A stretch of DNA of 64,000 nt from AG-12 sp027339635 (GCA_027339635.1 DAHWNZ010000004.1:18162-82161); one strand, 5' to 3'; positions 42,876-52,645 are shown, numbered from the stretch's first letter. Numbers and translations are program-made. The notes: generated from the letters alone by a model not told the origin.

Positions 42876-45232
42876 CCGCCGCCGAGGGCCCCCTGACCGC
42901 CGCGGAGCTGGATCTGCTGGACGCCTACTGGCGTGCCGCGAACTACCTGTCAGTGGGGCAGATCTACCTCCTCGACAACCCTCTGCTGCGCCGACCGCTT
43001 ACCCCCAAGGACATAAAGCCGCGGCTTCTCGGCCACTGGGGGACCTCGCCCGGGCTCAACTTCATCTACGCCCACATGAACCGTGCGATTCGCCGGTTCG
43101 ACCTCGATGCCATCTATGTGGCAGGACCCGGCCACGGAGGTCCCGCCCTGGTCGCCAACGCCTACCTCGAGGGAACGTACTCCGAGGTCTACCAGACCGT
43201 GGGGCAGGACGAGGAGGGTCTGAAGCGGCTCTTCCGGCAATTCTCCTTCCCGGGAGGCGTACCCAGTCACGTCGCGCCCGAGACGCCCGGATCGATCCAC
43301 GAGGGCGGCGAGCTCGGCTACTCGCTCGCCCATGCGTACGGGGCCGCCTTCGACAACCCCGATCTGGTGGTCTGCTGCGTGGTCGGCGATGGAGAGGCTG
43401 AGACTGGACCGCTCGCCACCAGTTGGCACAGCAACAAGTTCCTGGACCCGGCCCAGGACGGGGCGGTGCTCCCGATTCTCCACCTCAACGGCTACAAGAT
43501 CGCCAATCCCACGGTCTTGGCCAGGATCCCCGAGAGGGAGCTGACGGCGATGCTGGTCGGGATGGGCCACTCACCCATCTTTGTGGAGGGCCAGGACCCC
43601 GCCACGATGCACCAGCTGATGGCGGCGGCTGTCGACAGAGCCATTGAGGGCATCCGGGCCATACAGGAGCGCGCCCGCGCTGGTGCGCGGGAGCGACCAT
43701 CGTGGCCCATGATCGTCCTGGTGACCCCCAAGGGGTGGACGGGCCCCAAGGCCGTCGACGGAGTGCCCGTGGAAGGCACCTTCCGGGCCCATCAGGTGCC
43801 GATCCCCGACGTGCGGGACAACCCCCAGCACCTGGCCCAGCTGGAGGACTGGATGCGCAGCTACCGCCCCCAGGAGCTGTTCACCCAGAGTGGCCGCCTG
43901 CGCAGCGACCTGGCGGACCTGCCCCCCCGGGGCAACCGGCGCATGAGTGCCAACCCGATCTCCAACGGCGGCGGCCTGGAACGGGCCCTGGACATGCCGG
44001 ACTTCCGCGACTACGCGGTCGCCGTCCCCGCCCCGGGAGCCACCACCGCCGAGGCGACCAGGGTCCTGGGCAGCTTTCTGCGAGACATCATCGCGCGCAA
44101 TCCGCACACCTTCCGCCTCTTCGGGCCCGATGAGACCAACTCCAACCGGCTCAACTCGGTCTTCGAGGTGACCGACCGGGCCTTCGATGGATCGCTAGTC
44201 GCTGGAGACGATCACCTGGCGCCTGATGGCCGGGTGATGGAGGTCCTCTCCGAGCACCTGTGCGAAGGCTGGCTCGAGGGTTATATCCTCACCGGCCGCC
44301 ACGGCCTGCTCAACTCCTATGAGGCGTTCGCCCACATCGTCGACTCCATGTTCAATCAGCATGCCAAGTGGCTGAAGGTGACCCGCGACATCCCCTGGCG
44401 GCTGCCTCTGCCATCCCTCAACTACCTGCTCAGCTCCCACGTCTGGCGCCAGGACCACAACGGGTTCTCCCACCAGGACCCCGGGTTCATCGACCATGTG
44501 GTGAACAAGAAGGCCAGCATCATTCGGGTGTACCTGCCACCGGACGCCAACTGCCTGCTGTCGGTCGCCGACCACTGCCTGCGCAGCCGCCACTATGTGA
44601 ACGTGACGGTCATCGGCAAGCAGCCCCAGCCCAACTGGCTCACGATGGAGCAGGCCGTCCTGCACTGCACCAAGGGGCTCGGCATCTTCGACTGGGCGAG
44701 CAACGACCAGGGGGGGTTGCCCGACGTGGTCATGGGATGTTGTGGAGACGTGCCCACCCTGGAGACCCTGGCGGCGGTGGACCTGATGCGCCAATACCTA
44801 CCGGACGTCGCGGTGCGGGTTGTCAACGTGGTGGACCTGATGCGGTTGGAGCCCAGCACGGAACACCCCCACGGAATGTCGGACGCGGAGTTCGACTCCT
44901 ACTTCACGACCGATCGGCAGGTGGTCTTCGCCTACCACGGATACCCGGGGCTCATCCACCGCCTGACATATCGGCGGACCAATCACGCCAACTTCCACGT
45001 CCGTGGCTACAAGGAGGAGGGCACGACCACAACGCCCTTCGACATGGTGATGCTCAACGACTTGGATCGTTTCCACCTGGTGATGGATGTCATCGACCGG
45101 GTGCCCCATCTCAGCTCGCGTGCGGGCCATGTGCGCCAGCTGATGGAGGATCGGCGGCTCGCGGCCAGGGCCTACACGAGAGAGCACGGCGAGGACCCCC
45201 CCGAGATTCAGGAGTGGTCCTGGCCGCAGTGA
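42872..45232 (+). CDS. xfp: phosphoketolase
   Basis: This 786-aa protein is a full-length Xfp. Family landmarks: LLGHWGTSPGLNFIYAHMNR near residue 50, YVAGPGHGGPALVANAYLEG near 82, the thiamine diphosphate motif GDGEAETGPLATSWHSNKFL near 173, HGLLNSYEAFAHIVDSM near 475 and LPPDANCLL near 550. It cleaves xylulose-5-phosphate and/or fructose-6-phosphate with phosphate to acetyl-phosphate. The GTG start is set by an AGGAGAGGA just upstream and the coupled mini-ORF. Acetate kinase follows after one base. Confidence 0.96.
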   Translation: MTAAEGPLTAAELDLLDAYWRAANYLSVGQIYLLDNPLLRRPLTPKDIKPRLLGHWGTSPGLNFIYAHMNRAIRRFDLDAIYVAGPGHGGPALVANAYLEGTYSEVYQTVGQDEEGLKRLFRQFSFPGGVPSHVAPETPGSIHEGGELGYSLAHAYGAAFDNPDLVVCCVVGDGEAETGPLATSWHSNKFLDPAQDGAVLPILHLNGYKIANPTVLARIPERELTAMLVGMGHSPIFVEGQDPATMHQLMAAAVDRAIEGIRAIQERARAGARERPSWPMIVLVTPKGWTGPKAVDGVPVEGTFRAHQVPIPDVRDNPQHLAQLEDWMRSYRPQELFTQSGRLRSDLADLPPRGNRRMSANPISNGGGLERALDMPDFRDYAVAVPAPGATTAEATRVLGSFLRDIIARNPHTFRLFGPDETNSNRLNSVFEVTDRAFDGSLVAGDDHLAPDGRVMEVLSEHLCEGWLEGYILTGRHGLLNSYEAFAHIVDSMFNQHAKWLKVTRDIPWRLPLPSLNYLLSSHVWRQDHNGFSHQDPGFIDHVVNKKASIIRVYLPPDANCLLSVADHCLRSRHYVNVTVIGKQPQPNWLTMEQAVLHCTKGLGIFDWASNDQGGLPDVVMGCCGDVPTLETLAAVDLMRQYLPDVAVRVVNVVDLMRLEPSTEHPHGMSDAEFDSYFTTDRQVVFAYHGYPGLIHRLTYRRTNHANFHVRGYKEEGTTTTPFDMVMLNDLDRFHLVMDVIDRVPHLSSRAGHVRQLMEDRRLAARAYTREHGEDPPEIQEWSWPQ

Positions 45233-45233
45233 G

Positions 45234-46331
45234 TTGATCCCCACCCGCATCCTGGTCTGCAACGGCGGATCCAGCAGCCTCAAGCTGAGCGTGCTGGGCC
45301 AAGACGACGCCCTGCTCGCCGACCGAGAGGTGCCCGCTCAGGAGGCCGACCGCTCCCAGGAGGAGCTGGCCAGGGAGTTGGCCACGATGGGGCCGGCCGA
45401 GGTGGTCGGTCATCGCGTGGTGCAGGGTGGCTCCAAGTTCACCAAGGCCGTCGTGATCGACGATGGGGTGCTGGCCGGCCTGGCGGAGCTGGTCTCCCTC
45501 GACCCTCTGCACATGCCGCAAGCCTTAAGGGGGATTGGGGCCGCGCGGATGGCCTTTCCCGAAGCGGTCCAGGTCGCCTGCTTCGACACGGCCTTTCATG
45601 CCCGGATGCCGGAGGCGGCCAGGACCTATGCGCTGCCCGCCGCTTGGCGCCGACGCTGGGGCCTGAGAAGGCACGGCTTCCACGGCCTCTCCCATTCCTA
45701 CTCGTGGCGCACCGCCTCACGCATCCTCGGCTCGGAGGACCTGCGGATGGTAACCTGCCACCTGGGGTCGGGAAGCTCACTGGCGGCCATCAGGCATGGA
45801 CGCTCCGTCGACACCACGATGGGGTTCACCCCCCTGGAGGGGATCCCCATGGCGACCAGGTCGGGAAGCGTTGACCCGGGGCTCCTGCTGTGGCTCGAAC
45901 AGGAGAAGGGGATCTCCGCGGATGAGCTCTCCGACGCGCTCGAGAACAGATCAGGGATGCTGGGGCTGGCGCGGACGAAGGACATGAGGGAGGTGGTCGA
46001 GCGGGCCGCCGAGGGCGATCCGGCAGCCTCGCTCGCGCAGGGTGTCTTCCTGCATCACCTGGTGCAGGGCATTGCCTCCATGACCGCCTCCCTGGGAGGG
46101 CTGGATGCCCTGGTGTTCACAGGGGGAATCGGGGAGAACTCAGAGGCGATCAGGCGGCTGGCGGTCGGGCGGCTCGGCTTTCTCGGGCTGGCGATCGATG
46201 AGCGGCGCAATCAGGAGCCGCCCGATGGTGCCCGCATCGAGCTTGAAGGCCGTTCCTCTCCCATCCTGATGGTGCGGGCCCGCGAGGACCTGGAGGTGGC
46301 GACCCAGGCCCGTCGCCTTCTGGCTGGTTAG
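45234..46331 (+). CDS. ackA: acetate kinase
   Basis: This 365-aa protein has acetokinase motifs: ILVCNGGSSSLKLSVL near residue 6, FDTAFHARMPEAA near 118, RRHGFHGLSHSY near 142, CHLGSGSSLAAI near 172 and VFTGGIGENSEAIRRL near 290. It is about 30 residues shorter than typical AckA (about 400), chiefly in the N-terminal third. It turns acetyl-phosphate and ADP into acetate and ATP, completing the phosphoketolase route from the gene in front. TTG at 45234 is the likely start, one base after the xfp stop. Confidence 0.95.
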   Translation: MIPTRILVCNGGSSSLKLSVLGQDDALLADREVPAQEADRSQEELARELATMGPAEVVGHRVVQGGSKFTKAVVIDDGVLAGLAELVSLDPLHMPQALRGIGAARMAFPEAVQVACFDTAFHARMPEAARTYALPAAWRRRWGLRRHGFHGLSHSYSWRTASRILGSEDLRMVTCHLGSGSSLAAIRHGRSVDTTMGFTPLEGIPMATRSGSVDPGLLLWLEQEKGISADELSDALENRSGMLGLARTKDMREVVERAAEGDPAASLAQGVFLHHLVQGIASMTASLGGLDALVFTGGIGENSEAIRRLAVGRLGFLGLAIDERRNQEPPDGARIELEGRSSPILMVRAREDLEVATQARRLLAG

Positions 46332-46334
46332 CGC

Positions 46335-46348
46335 CGGCTGATCAGCCG
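46335..46348. terminator. 14-bp palindrome between convergent stops
   Basis: CGGCTGATCAGCCG is a perfect palindrome lying between the ackA stop (46331) and the hydrolase stop region (46342). It is a possible bidirectional terminator stem, but there is no T tract. Confidence 0.35.
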
Positions 46349-47211
46349 ATCTCGCCCAGGAACTCCCGGACACTCTCCGCCACCGCCGAGGGATGCTGCA
46401 CGGGCAGGTCGTGGCTGCCGTTGACGAAGGCCACGCGAGCGCCCGCGGGCGCAGCCGCCCGCGCGTGCAGCGCGCGGGCCCGCTTCGTGGAGGTGCCCCG
46501 GGAGCCGTCGTCGGCCAGCAGGTAGAGCACTGGGCAGCGCACCTCCTTCCAGGCGTGCTCGAGGTCGAAGTCGTAAAGCGCCTCGGCTATCTCCATGTGA
46601 CGGTTCAGGTCCAGACGCGGCCGCAACCTGGTGTCCTCACCCTCCTCAAAGTTGCCCATGATGGCGAAGAGCGCCGCATCCTCGCCGACCTCCTCGGAGA
46701 TCTCGGAGGCGGCGACCAGCTGGCGCAGCTCCTCTGGGAAAAGGCCGTCCGCGGTTGGTGGCCGCATGCGCTCGCGAGCCTCCGCCCAGCTGTCCCCAAA
46801 GACCTGGTGCAGGTCGGCGACCCCGCCGTCCACGCACACGACCCCGGCCACCCCCTCCAGGTGGGATCCCAGCCAGAGGGCGACGGACGCCCCCCAGCTG
46901 TGCCCCACCACCAGCGGCTCTCTCACGTGCAATGCCTTGACCAGCGAGACGAGGTCCGCGCCCACCTCGGCGAAGGAATAGCCGCTCGGCGGCTTATCGC
47001 TTCTGCCGTGGCCGCGCAGGTCGGGGGCGATTACCCGGTGGGGCGGGGACAGATGCCGAGCCACCAGATCCCACCACCTGGCGTTGCTGGCCAACCCGTG
47101 GAGCGCCAGGATCGGGCGGTCAGTGCCCTCGAAGACTCGGCAGGAGAGCCGGACCGCGCCGGCCTTCACGAAGAGCTCGACGGGTGAGTCGGTGCCCGGT
47201 CGGCTGCTCAT
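46342..47211 (-). CDS. alpha/beta hydrolase
   Basis: This 289-aa protein has the alpha/beta hydrolase fold: LALHGLASNARWWDLVARHL near residue 32, DLRGHGRSDKPP near 62, the nucleophile elbow VVGHSWGASVALWLG near 97, an acid near LLADDGS and the catalytic His in NGSHDLPVQHP near 268. The substrate is unknown. The ATG at 47211 lies 4 nt after the TldE-like stop, so it ends the tldD-tldE transcription unit. Confidence 0.85.
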   Translation of the reverse strand: MSSRPGTDSPVELFVKAGAVRLSCRVFEGTDRPILALHGLASNARWWDLVARHLSPPHRVIAPDLRGHGRSDKPPSGYSFAEVGADLVSLVKALHVREPLVVGHSWGASVALWLGSHLEGVAGVVCVDGGVADLHQVFGDSWAEARERMRPPTADGLFPEELRQLVAASEISEEVGEDAALFAIMGNFEEGEDTRLRPRLDLNRHMEIAEALYDFDLEHAWKEVRCPVLYLLADDGSRGTSTKRARALHARAAAPAGARVAFVNGSHDLPVQHPSAVAESVREFLGEIG

Positions 47212-47215
47212 CGGT

Positions 47216-48562
47216 TCAGATGGCCTCGGAGAGGGAGGACATGAAGAAGCCGTCCACCCGCAGCGGGGGGGCCTTGACGTAGACCGAGTCCCCCATCTCG
47301 CGGGAGAGGGCGAGTTCCGCCCTTCCGATCTCGGTTGTCCTGGACAGGACCCTGACCGGGCTCTCATTGAACCGGAAGTTGTTGACAGCCCCCACAACCT
47401 CCCCGTTCTCGATCAGGAAGAGCCCGTCCCGAGTGAGCCCGGTCAGCAGCAATGAGGATGGGTCGACGTCCCGGATGTACCAGAACGAGGTGACCAGCAG
47501 AGATCGCCTGCTGGTGGAGATCATCTGTTCCAGGCTGGTGTCGGTGCCCCGCATCAACAGGTTCTCCGCGTCCGCGCGCACCGGATGGTTATGGTCCTGG
47601 GCCCAGCGGCGGGGGCAGATGAGGTCCTGCTGGACTCCTCGCTCGATCCAGCTGGTGCGCGGCGCCGCCATCCCGTTGTCGAAGATCGAGCTGTACTCGC
47701 TCGAGCGCACCGTCCTCACGAAGTCCGCAGCTGGCATCTCTGGATCTCCCGGATCGCTCTCAAGGGTCACCTCCCGGGAGTACATCTGCTCCCCAACCCG
47801 GGACGCGCCCCCGGCGGCGAAGACCGTACGGCCCTCGTCGGACCCCCTCGCGTGCATCTCCCAACCGAGCCGGATCAGCATGTCCGCCACCGCCGACGGC
47901 TCGAGGATGACCTCGTAGGGGCCCGGCGGAAGCTCCACCCTGCGCTTGGTCCATCCGAGGCGCGCCGCCAGGCGGGAGTACATCCGGGCCGCGTCGAGAT
48001 CGTTCAGGGATCGGGCCATCCCGCCACTCCACACGCTGCTGAGGTGGTCCTTGGTCTTGAGGGTCATGCTGAGAGACCCCGTCGTCCTCCCACTTTGCAG
48101 GAGGACCCCGGTCCTGGTCCCCAGCAGCTCCGTCTGAGCGGAGGACTGCAAATACGCGTAGAGCTCGAGCCCATCGCGCCGGCTCGCCTCAAGGGCCGCC
48201 TCCAGGGCGGGGATCACGGCCGAGATGCCCTCATCCTCCACCGGCGGCTGTATGCCAGCCTGGCTCGCCGCCTCCAGCGGACCGAGCAGAGGCATGGCGT
48301 CCGGCGCGGGGGGCGAAGACTCCGCGCCCTTCGCCGCCTCCTCCGCCAGTCGAGTCACATCGGCAGCAGCCTGCACGTCGGCCGCCCTGACTCCGACCCG
48401 GTCGTCGGTGATTGCCGCCAACGCCGCCGAGGTGGAGTCCTCGCTTCCGCTGGTGGTCACGGTGTTGTTGGCGATCCGGCAGTTGGTGGAGCTGGCATGA
48501 CTCGCCAGCACCACGGCCGCTCCCGAATCCAGCCCCTTTCCCACCACCTCTTCGAGCCTCAT
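47216..48562 (-). CDS. TldE/PmbA-like protein
   Basis: This 448-aa protein belongs to the TldD/PmbA family: an N-terminal alpha/beta domain (NCRIANNTVTTSGSEDS; ITDDRVGVRAAD) and a C-terminal beta domain (GLTRDGLFLIENGEVVGAVN; NFRFNESPVRVLSR). It lacks the HExxxH motif, as expected for the non-metal subunit of the TldD/TldE heterodimeric peptidase. Its ATG overlaps the tldD stop (ATGA), so the two are made together. Confidence 0.9.
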   Translation of the reverse strand: MRLEEVVGKGLDSGAAVVLASHASSTNCRIANNTVTTSGSEDSTSAALAAITDDRVGVRAADVQAAADVTRLAEEAAKGAESSPPAPDAMPLLGPLEAASQAGIQPPVEDEGISAVIPALEAALEASRRDGLELYAYLQSSAQTELLGTRTGVLLQSGRTTGSLSMTLKTKDHLSSVWSGGMARSLNDLDAARMYSRLAARLGWTKRRVELPPGPYEVILEPSAVADMLIRLGWEMHARGSDEGRTVFAAGGASRVGEQMYSREVTLESDPGDPEMPAADFVRTVRSSEYSSIFDNGMAAPRTSWIERGVQQDLICPRRWAQDHNHPVRADAENLLMRGTDTSLEQMISTSRRSLLVTSFWYIRDVDPSSLLLTGLTRDGLFLIENGEVVGAVNNFRFNESPVRVLSRTTEIGRAELALSREMGDSVYVKAPPLRVDGFFMSSLSEAI

Positions 48563-50061
48563 CCTTCGGCCTCGCCGCGCACGTTGAGCACGTTGATCTG
48601 CCGAAATAGGGCGGGCGGGCAGCCGTGCGAGACGGGAGCAACCTGCTCCGGTTGCCCCTTGCCGCAGTTCATAGCCCCCTCGAGGCGCCAACTCGATGGC
48701 CCTCCGATGCCAGCCATCCGCGCCCAGAAGTCGGGCGTCCGGGACTGGTAGGCGACATCGCGGAGCTGGCCTACGAGGCGGCCCTTGTGGATCCGGTAGA
48801 AGCGCTGGCCCGTGAACTGGAAATTGAACCGCTGCTGGTCGATCGACCAGGACTTGTCCCCCCAGATGTATATCCCCTCGTCCACCTGAGACAGCAGCTC
48901 CTCCAGGGTCGTGTCGCGCTCGGGATCCGGTTGCAGGCAGACGTTGGGCATGCGCTGCAGGGGGACGTGCGCAAAGCTGTCCGCGTACGCGCATCCGTTG
49001 GAGCGCGGCTGATCGAACCTCCTCGCCATCTGACGATTCAATTGGTATCCGACCAGAACTCCTTCTCTGATTATGTCCCAGCTCTGGGCGGACACCCCCT
49101 CGTCGTCGTAGGCGATGGTCGCCAGGCCGAACGGTTCGACCCGGTCGCCGGTCACGTGCATGAGGGGGGATCCGTAGCGCAGGGAACCGACGAGGTCCGG
49201 GGTGGCGAAGGTGGTGCCGGCGAAGTTGGCCTCATATCCGAGGGCTCGATCCAGTTCGGTCCCATGTGCCACCGACTCGTGAATGGTGAGCCAGAGGTTG
49301 GAGGGGTCCAACACCAGGTCCTTGGGACCGGGGGAGACGGATGGCGCCGCCAGCTTCTCGCGCAGAAGGTCAACCAAGATGGGGGCCTCGCGCTTGAAGT
49401 CGTGTTCGGTGAAGTACTCGAAACCGCGGCCGACCGGGCGCGACGATGACCTCATCGTCTCCACCATCCCAGAGCCCTCCTCGTCTGGGATTCCGACCTC
49501 GAGGACGGGATGGATCCGGGCCCTCTGCTGTAGGATCCGCGAGCCCTCGGTGCTGACGAAAAACCGATTCTCCTGCACCTGCAGGCTGTAGAACTCCGCG
49601 AAGCGGGCACCCGCCGCCAGGGCGGCGTCACAAGCCTCGAGCATGAGCCCCACCTTCTCGTCGTTGGAGACTGTGATCGGATTCACCGAGTGGGGGGCGA
49701 CCCAAGTGTCCCGGTGGGGTGGCTCCTCCGCCAGCTCATAGCGCTCCGCGAGCAAGGGACGCAGGTCGCGGGCCATCCCACTAGCCCGCCCGACCGCTGC
49801 CGCGACGGCATTGGCGGTGAGCTCGCTGGAGGCGGCGAAACCGAAGGACCCGTCCACCACCACCCGGACCCCGAAGCCGCGAGGCTCAAACTCGCTCAGC
49901 GAGATGAGGTCGTGCTCCCGAACGTGAATCGCCTGGATCAGGTCGCGGTGGACTCTGATGTCGCCGTACTCAAGCCCTGGGACCGAGGACATCGCCGCGA
50001 TCGCAGCGTCGGCAAGCGAGTCCAACGGCAGTTCCAAGAAGGTCGGGTCGGTGTCCGGCAT
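48559..50061 (-). CDS. tldD: TldD-like metallopeptidase subunit
   Basis: This 500-aa protein contains the zinc motif HESVAHGTELDRALGYEAN near residue 262 (HExxxH) and a C-terminal GAMNCGKGQPEQVAPVSHG with a conserved Cys, as in TldD. The TldD/TldE complex degrades unfolded peptides and, in some bacteria, trims modified peptides such as microcin B17. No RiPP synthetase or precursor gene is nearby, so a general peptidase role is likelier. The ATG at 50061 has AAGGGGG upstream. Confidence 0.92.
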   Translation of the reverse strand: MPDTDPTFLELPLDSLADAAIAAMSSVPGLEYGDIRVHRDLIQAIHVREHDLISLSEFEPRGFGVRVVVDGSFGFAASSELTANAVAAAVGRASGMARDLRPLLAERYELAEEPPHRDTWVAPHSVNPITVSNDEKVGLMLEACDAALAAGARFAEFYSLQVQENRFFVSTEGSRILQQRARIHPVLEVGIPDEEGSGMVETMRSSSRPVGRGFEYFTEHDFKREAPILVDLLREKLAAPSVSPGPKDLVLDPSNLWLTIHESVAHGTELDRALGYEANFAGTTFATPDLVGSLRYGSPLMHVTGDRVEPFGLATIAYDDEGVSAQSWDIIREGVLVGYQLNRQMARRFDQPRSNGCAYADSFAHVPLQRMPNVCLQPDPERDTTLEELLSQVDEGIYIWGDKSWSIDQQRFNFQFTGQRFYRIHKGRLVGQLRDVAYQSRTPDFWARMAGIGGPSSWRLEGAMNCGKGQPEQVAPVSHGCPPALFRQINVLNVRGEAEG

Positions 50062-50091
50062 GCTGCCCCCTTTGCGGCTCACTCCAAGCAA

Positions 50092-50141
50092 AACCCCCGG
50101 AGGATGGGGGACCAGCTGGCCCCCCATCCCTGCCGGGGGTT
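50092..50141 (-). terminator. nested hairpin terminator
   Basis: AACCCCCGG (50092-50100) pairs with CCGGGGGTT (50133-50141), and inside it ATGGGGG (50104-50110) pairs with CCCCCAT (50121-50127). It sits between the stop of the surface protein gene and the tldD start, so it probably ends transcription of the former or attenuates the latter. Confidence 0.65.
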
Positions 50142-50175
50142 GTATCTCTGCGCTAGAAGAGTCTACTAAGGCACT

Positions 50176-52086
50176 TCAGGCGATGGAGCGCCGCCTCATG
50201 GTCGTGCCCACCACCAGCATCACGCCGCCGAGAAGGACGGCCAGCCCGGCGAGAAGGGCGGGCAGGAAGAGGTCCGCTCCCGTGTTGGGTGTGCTGGCGC
50301 CCAGCACCCCGCCCGATCCCTGGCCGGTTGTGTGCGCACCCAGCACCCCACCCGCCGGGGTGATCGTGACGGGCTCGCCGCAGGTCGTTGTCGAGTTGTT
50401 GTACTGGTCGTTGGTCGCGGTGAAGGTGACGCCCCAGTAGTAGGTTCCGGCCGCGGTCGGCGCGAAGCCGGTTCCGGGCGAGGTGACCGTCCAGGTCTCC
50501 GCCCCGTTGGTCATGGTCGGGGTGCCAAGGGTCCCATTGCCCAGGTTCTCCACCAGGTTGGCGGCCGTGCAGGCGGGACCGGTTGTCCCAGTTGGCTGCA
50601 GGTAGAGCGCGAAGCTCACGGTGTCCGCCGGCGCCGGCTCACTCATCGCGGGGTCGTAGTAGAGCCCGGTGATGGTCGCCGTGTCGCTGAGGTGGGTTCC
50701 GACCACGCCTCCCGCGCTGGGGACCGTGGTTATCGACGGGGTTCCCGCCGCCGCCACCTGCTCACTCTGGCAGGCGCTCGTGACAGCCGGCATCGCGCCA
50801 TCGTTGAGGGTCGCCTGCCACTCGTAGGGGCCGGAGGCCGGCAGGGTCACGGCGGGAGACTTGGCCATCCCCTGAGTGATGGTCTCGTCAGGGCTCGTGT
50901 AGTAGGGAGTGGTCGTGCAGCTGGTGCCCTGGTAGAGGTTGAAGGTGACGGTCGGCGCCGGGGTCGTGTCGGGCACGTTGCTCACCATAGCGCTGTCCGA
51001 GAAGGTCCCGGTCACCGGTCCGACGCTGGGGCTGGAGGTGGTGGTGATCGTAGGAGCGTTGACGGTCACCTCCTCGGCGTTGCAGGCACTCTGCAGGGTC
51101 ACCATTCCGCTCGGTGCCTGCGGGTCGGCGTAGTAGTAGTCCACCACCCAGCGGTAGGTCCCCGGGGTCATGTCCCAGCTCGGGTTCCACTTGCTCCAGA
51201 CCTGGTTCGGCTGGGTGGTGGGGGGAGCCGTGACCGTGTACTCCGATGACGGGGTGAAGTGGATCGTCCCCGTGTTGCTCCAGTAGGGGATCTCCACCGA
51301 CCTGAAGATGGCGGTGCTCGCCTGGCAGGTCGGGTCGTTGGGGCCGTTCAGCCAGAACTGGATCCACGGCGTCCCGGAGTCCCCGGACGGCCAGGCGTCG
51401 ACAGCGTTCACCACGGTGGCCGAGTCGGACAGGGGCTGCCCCTCGACCGCGGTCTTCGGGGTCGGGGTCGTGTTCACCGAGGGCGGCGGCGCGACCACCC
51501 AGAGCTCCTCACTGGTGCAGCTGCTCTGGTCGACGATCGCGGGCCCGTTGTCGGGCTGCCGCGAGTTGTACGTGGCGATCCAGAAGTAGGTGGTGCCGGC
51601 GGCGGTCGTGGCGGGCACCTGGTAGGCGCCGTCCGAGGCTGCCAGCGACGACACCTCCTCCGTCAGGCTGCCCGTGGTCTGCTCGCTGGCGACCGGCACG
51701 GTGGCCGTGAATACGGGAGTGAGGTTGGCCGTCACTCCGGCCGACTGTTGACTGGAGCACATCTGCATGTAGGCGGAGGTTCCCTGGTAGAGGCCGAAGG
51801 TGACGGTCCCAGGGAGGACGTAGTACCCCGCTGTGTGCTCGGTCATGGTCGCGGTGTCGTAGGCGTACTGCCCCGCCATCACGTCGTTCGACTGGGTCCC
51901 CGGGTTGGAGGCGCTCGGCATCCCGGTCGCCGTGTAGGACATGGTCGAGACCGCGTAGTCCCAGGCACCGACCACGGGGGCCAGCATGGCGGCCCCGAGG
52001 CCCAACGCCCCTACGACCCCCACCCACCCGATCAGGCGGCGGCCCCGGGCCATCAACCCGCGCTGAGTCCGCTCACGTTGTCTCAA
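50176..52086 (-). CDS. repeat-containing secreted surface protein with PxTG anchor
   Basis: About 636 aa with a signal segment (roughly 18-45) and four to five beta-rich repeats of about 110-130 residues, each with a LSDSATV/FSDSAMV/LSDTATITG strand, a FxLYQGTS-like strand and a single C-terminal cysteine before EE/EQV. The repeats end in GGVLGA, then STPNTG, a membrane segment and MRRRS. This fits an elongated surface stalk anchored at the wall. I prefer a TTG start at 52086 behind GGAGGAG; ATG at 52053 is the alternative. Binding partner unknown. Confidence 0.8.
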   Translation of the reverse strand: MRQRERTQRGLMARGRRLIGWVGVVGALGLGAAMLAPVVGAWDYAVSTMSYTATGMPSASNPGTQSNDVMAGQYAYDTATMTEHTAGYYVLPGTVTFGLYQGTSAYMQMCSSQQSAGVTANLTPVFTATVPVASEQTTGSLTEEVSSLAASDGAYQVPATTAAGTTYFWIATYNSRQPDNGPAIVDQSSCTSEELWVVAPPPSVNTTPTPKTAVEGQPLSDSATVVNAVDAWPSGDSGTPWIQFWLNGPNDPTCQASTAIFRSVEIPYWSNTGTIHFTPSSEYTVTAPPTTQPNQVWSKWNPSWDMTPGTYRWVVDYYYADPQAPSGMVTLQSACNAEEVTVNAPTITTTSSPSVGPVTGTFSDSAMVSNVPDTTPAPTVTFNLYQGTSCTTTPYYTSPDETITQGMAKSPAVTLPASGPYEWQATLNDGAMPAVTSACQSEQVAAAGTPSITTVPSAGGVVGTHLSDTATITGLYYDPAMSEPAPADTVSFALYLQPTGTTGPACTAANLVENLGNGTLGTPTMTNGAETWTVTSPGTGFAPTAAGTYYWGVTFTATNDQYNNSTTTCGEPVTITPAGGVLGAHTTGQGSGGVLGASTPNTGADLFLPALLAGLAVLLGGVMLVVGTTMRRRSIA

Positions 52087-52639
52087 CTGTCTCCTCCACA
52101 CTTGATGTGCTGAGCCGCTCCTTCCCGGCCGACCCAGCACTCCCTTCCGATCCTTGGGTTCCTTTGGATTCCTGCCCCGCTGTACACGGTCCCCGCCTGA
52201 GCCCCGCCCCGCTGGGGCCAGGGCCAGCCCGGGATCACCGACCTTCCTCGGCAGCCCTCACCCAACTCGGGGCAACCAGATCCTGCCGATTCACGGTGAA
52301 GCTACTGTAACCGGTGCGTGACAGCCTGTGAAGAGGGGTGGCGAACTCCTGTAGACGTCGTAACTCGATAGTTACAGAAAAGTGAGCCGCCACACCCGTG
52401 GAAGGGTGGGCGCGCCCGACCACAGCCGGGATCCGATCTCAGCCGCTCGTCGCCTGCGCCGCCACGGGCCAGTAGACCCATGAACGCTGCCGCCGGCGAC
52501 CCACGCTCTCGTCTTCAAGTGTGACTTCAGTCGGCTGTGACAGGTGGTGACAGCGCTCAGGGCCGGAGCGGGGCGCCGGCACGGCGACGCCCGCGGCGCC
52601 TCTCCCGGGCCGGGCATGGGGATGCCGCTTGATAGGATC
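52087..52639. other. intergenic between divergent surface-protein and peptidase genes
   Basis: This 553-bp stretch has no supported gene. It holds a perfect dyad, GTAACTCGATAGTTAC (52360-52375), and a CTGTAAC/GTTACAG pair (about 52304 and 52371), which may be regulatory. I compared it mentally with c-di-AMP and c-di-GMP riboswitches and found no match. Confidence 0.5.
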
Positions 52640-52645
52640 ATGAAC

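Noticed and set aside
48559..50061. RiPP or microcin processing locus, because tldD/tldE are present
   Set aside because: No precursor peptide, cyclodehydratase, YcaO or exporter gene lies nearby, so general peptide turnover is more likely.
52087..52639. c-di-AMP or c-di-GMP riboswitch before surface protein or peptidase genes
   Set aside because: Stems are present but the conserved GGGGTGAA or GCAAAGCC core elements were not found.
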